6,863 bases of DNA from Treponema sp. (lineage in GTDB: Bacteria; Spirochaetota; Spirochaetia; Treponematales; Treponemataceae), in assembly GCA_021442965.1 (NCBI GenBank), contig JABUUX010000038.1, positions 1 to 6,863 on the forward strand, read 5' to 3'. Positions within the stretch are counted from its first letter, which is position 1. Each line of letters begins with the position of its first letter. Shown here in pieces: positions 6,420-6,863 of this stretch. The notes under the pieces were generated by a model. The model was not told the DNA's origin. It did not search any database and saw only the letters and a program-made list of their open reading frames with translations. A program made the translations under genes and the position numbers.

Positions 6420-6833
6420 ATGGCACTTACAAAAGTTTTATCTTCAGATGGAACAAAATGTGAAGTTACTTTCACTGTATCTGCTGAAGCCGCTCAGGGA
6501 GCCTCAAAAATCAATATTGCAGGTGACTTCAACAGTTGGAGCAGTACAGACAATACCCTTAAACAGAATAAAGACGGATCTTTTTCAATTACACTTGAAC
6601 TTGAATTAGATAGAGAATATCAGTTCCGCTATCTTCTTGACGGCATTAAATGGGAAAACGATTGGAATGCAGACAAATACATTCCAGCACCTTATTCCAA
6701 TGCCGACAACTCTGTAGTCGAAACAAAAAAAGAAGGTCTTAAAAAGAAACCGGCAAAAAAAACTGCTGCTAAAAAGGATTCTGCAGATACTAAACCTGCT
6801 GCAAAAAAATCCACGTGCAAAAAAACAAAATAA
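6420..6833 (+). CDS. Stand-alone glycogen-binding (CBM48/AMPK-beta-like) protein with lysine-rich tail
   Basis: A small protein of 137 residues, probably cytoplasmic (no signal peptide or membrane segment). Residues about 13-101 form an immunoglobulin-like carbohydrate-binding domain of the CBM48/AMPK-beta type: INIAGDFNSWS (31-41), a DGSFSITLEL strand (52-61), REYQFRYLLDGIKWENDWNADKY (65-87, key residues Y67, F69, R70, D74, W78, D81) and SNADNSVVE (93-101). Such domains bind alpha-glucans such as glycogen, and W40 and W78 are candidate sugar-stacking residues. No catalytic domain is attached, so a role in glycogen binding or in recruiting glycogen enzymes is inference. Residues 102-137 are low-complexity: 15 lysines in 36, mostly in pairs spaced about five apart and mixed with Ala, Pro, Thr and Ser, like histone H1-type tails. 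The start is supported by a perfect AGGAGG (6406-6411) eight bases upstream. The gene has its own promoters and is followed by a likely terminator that runs off the window. Confidence 0.88.
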   Translation: MALTKVLSSDGTKCEVTFTVSAEAAQGASKINIAGDFNSWSSTDNTLKQNKDGSFSITLELELDREYQFRYLLDGIKWENDWNADKYIPAPYSNADNSVVETKKEGLKKKPAKKTAAKKDSADTKPAAKKSTCKKTK

Positions 6834-6844
6834 TCATAGAATGC

Positions 6845-6863
6845 AAAAAGGCTGTCCTTGCAA
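6845..6863 (+). terminator. Probable 5' half of a terminator, cut by the window end
   Basis: After the stop codon the sequence has an A run (6845-6849), then GGCTGTCC (6850-6857) and TTGCAA. This looks like the first arm and the start of the loop of an intrinsic terminator. The second arm is outside the window, so this is a prediction. A weaker local pairing, TGCAA with TTGCA (6842-6846 with 6858-6862), is also possible. Confidence 0.45.

Noticed and set aside
6158..6463. Open frame of 101 codons on the plus strand overlapping the glycogen-binding gene start
   Set aside because: It crosses the metK leader and promoter and both promoters of the next gene, has no ribosome site, and its translation is low-complexity and unlike any family.

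Overview
The window looks like a chromosomal segment of a spirochaete, most likely a gut- or rumen-type Treponema. This is inferred from the AT-rich, lysine-rich coding style, a long-armed chemoreceptor, a signal-peptide-bearing beta-barrel protein of treponemal style, and the mix of neighbours (Fe-S centre protein, MetK, Nth, stand-alone glycogen-binding domain). No rRNA, tRNA, CRISPR array, insertion sequence or phage gene is visible. The species cannot be fixed from the sequence alone.

Layout. (1) 1-107, minus: the first 35 codons of a DUF362-type Fe-S protein. (2) 108-317: divergent intergenic region with a -10 box for each side. (3) 318-2432, plus: a complete methyl-accepting chemotaxis protein (MCP). 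(4) 2429-3406, minus: an EamA/DMT-family transporter that converges on the MCP. Their stop codons overlap, and the MCP terminator lies inside the transporter's C-terminal codons. (5) 3480-4151, minus: a secreted, probably outer-membrane beta-barrel protein. (6) 4257-4880, minus: endonuclease III (nth). (7) 4938-6155, minus: S-adenosylmethionine synthetase (metK). (8) 6156-6419: divergent intergenic region with good promoters for both sides and a GC-rich structured element in the metK leader. (9) 6420-6833, plus: a small glycogen-binding (CBM48/AMPK-beta-like) protein with a lysine-rich tail. (10) 6834-6863: the first half of a probable terminator, cut by the window end.

Four minus-strand genes follow one another (metK, nth, barrel protein, transporter), but they do not look like one simple operon. 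Intrinsic terminators follow metK and the barrel gene, and the barrel gene and the transporter each have a plausible promoter of their own. Only nth to barrel gene lacks a visible terminator. Functionally the genes are mixed: SAM made by MetK is the methyl donor for MCP methylation, but that link is general and not evidence of a local system.

The genes are mostly ordinary housekeeping or accessory genes. I do not see a convincing new multi-gene system. The more unusual signals are in the joints between genes: a promoter fused to a terminator that seems to give a leaderless transporter mRNA, a second gene (nth) starting without a Shine-Dalgarno at the same 10-base sequence, a terminator nested in an opposing coding region, and a structured metK leader.
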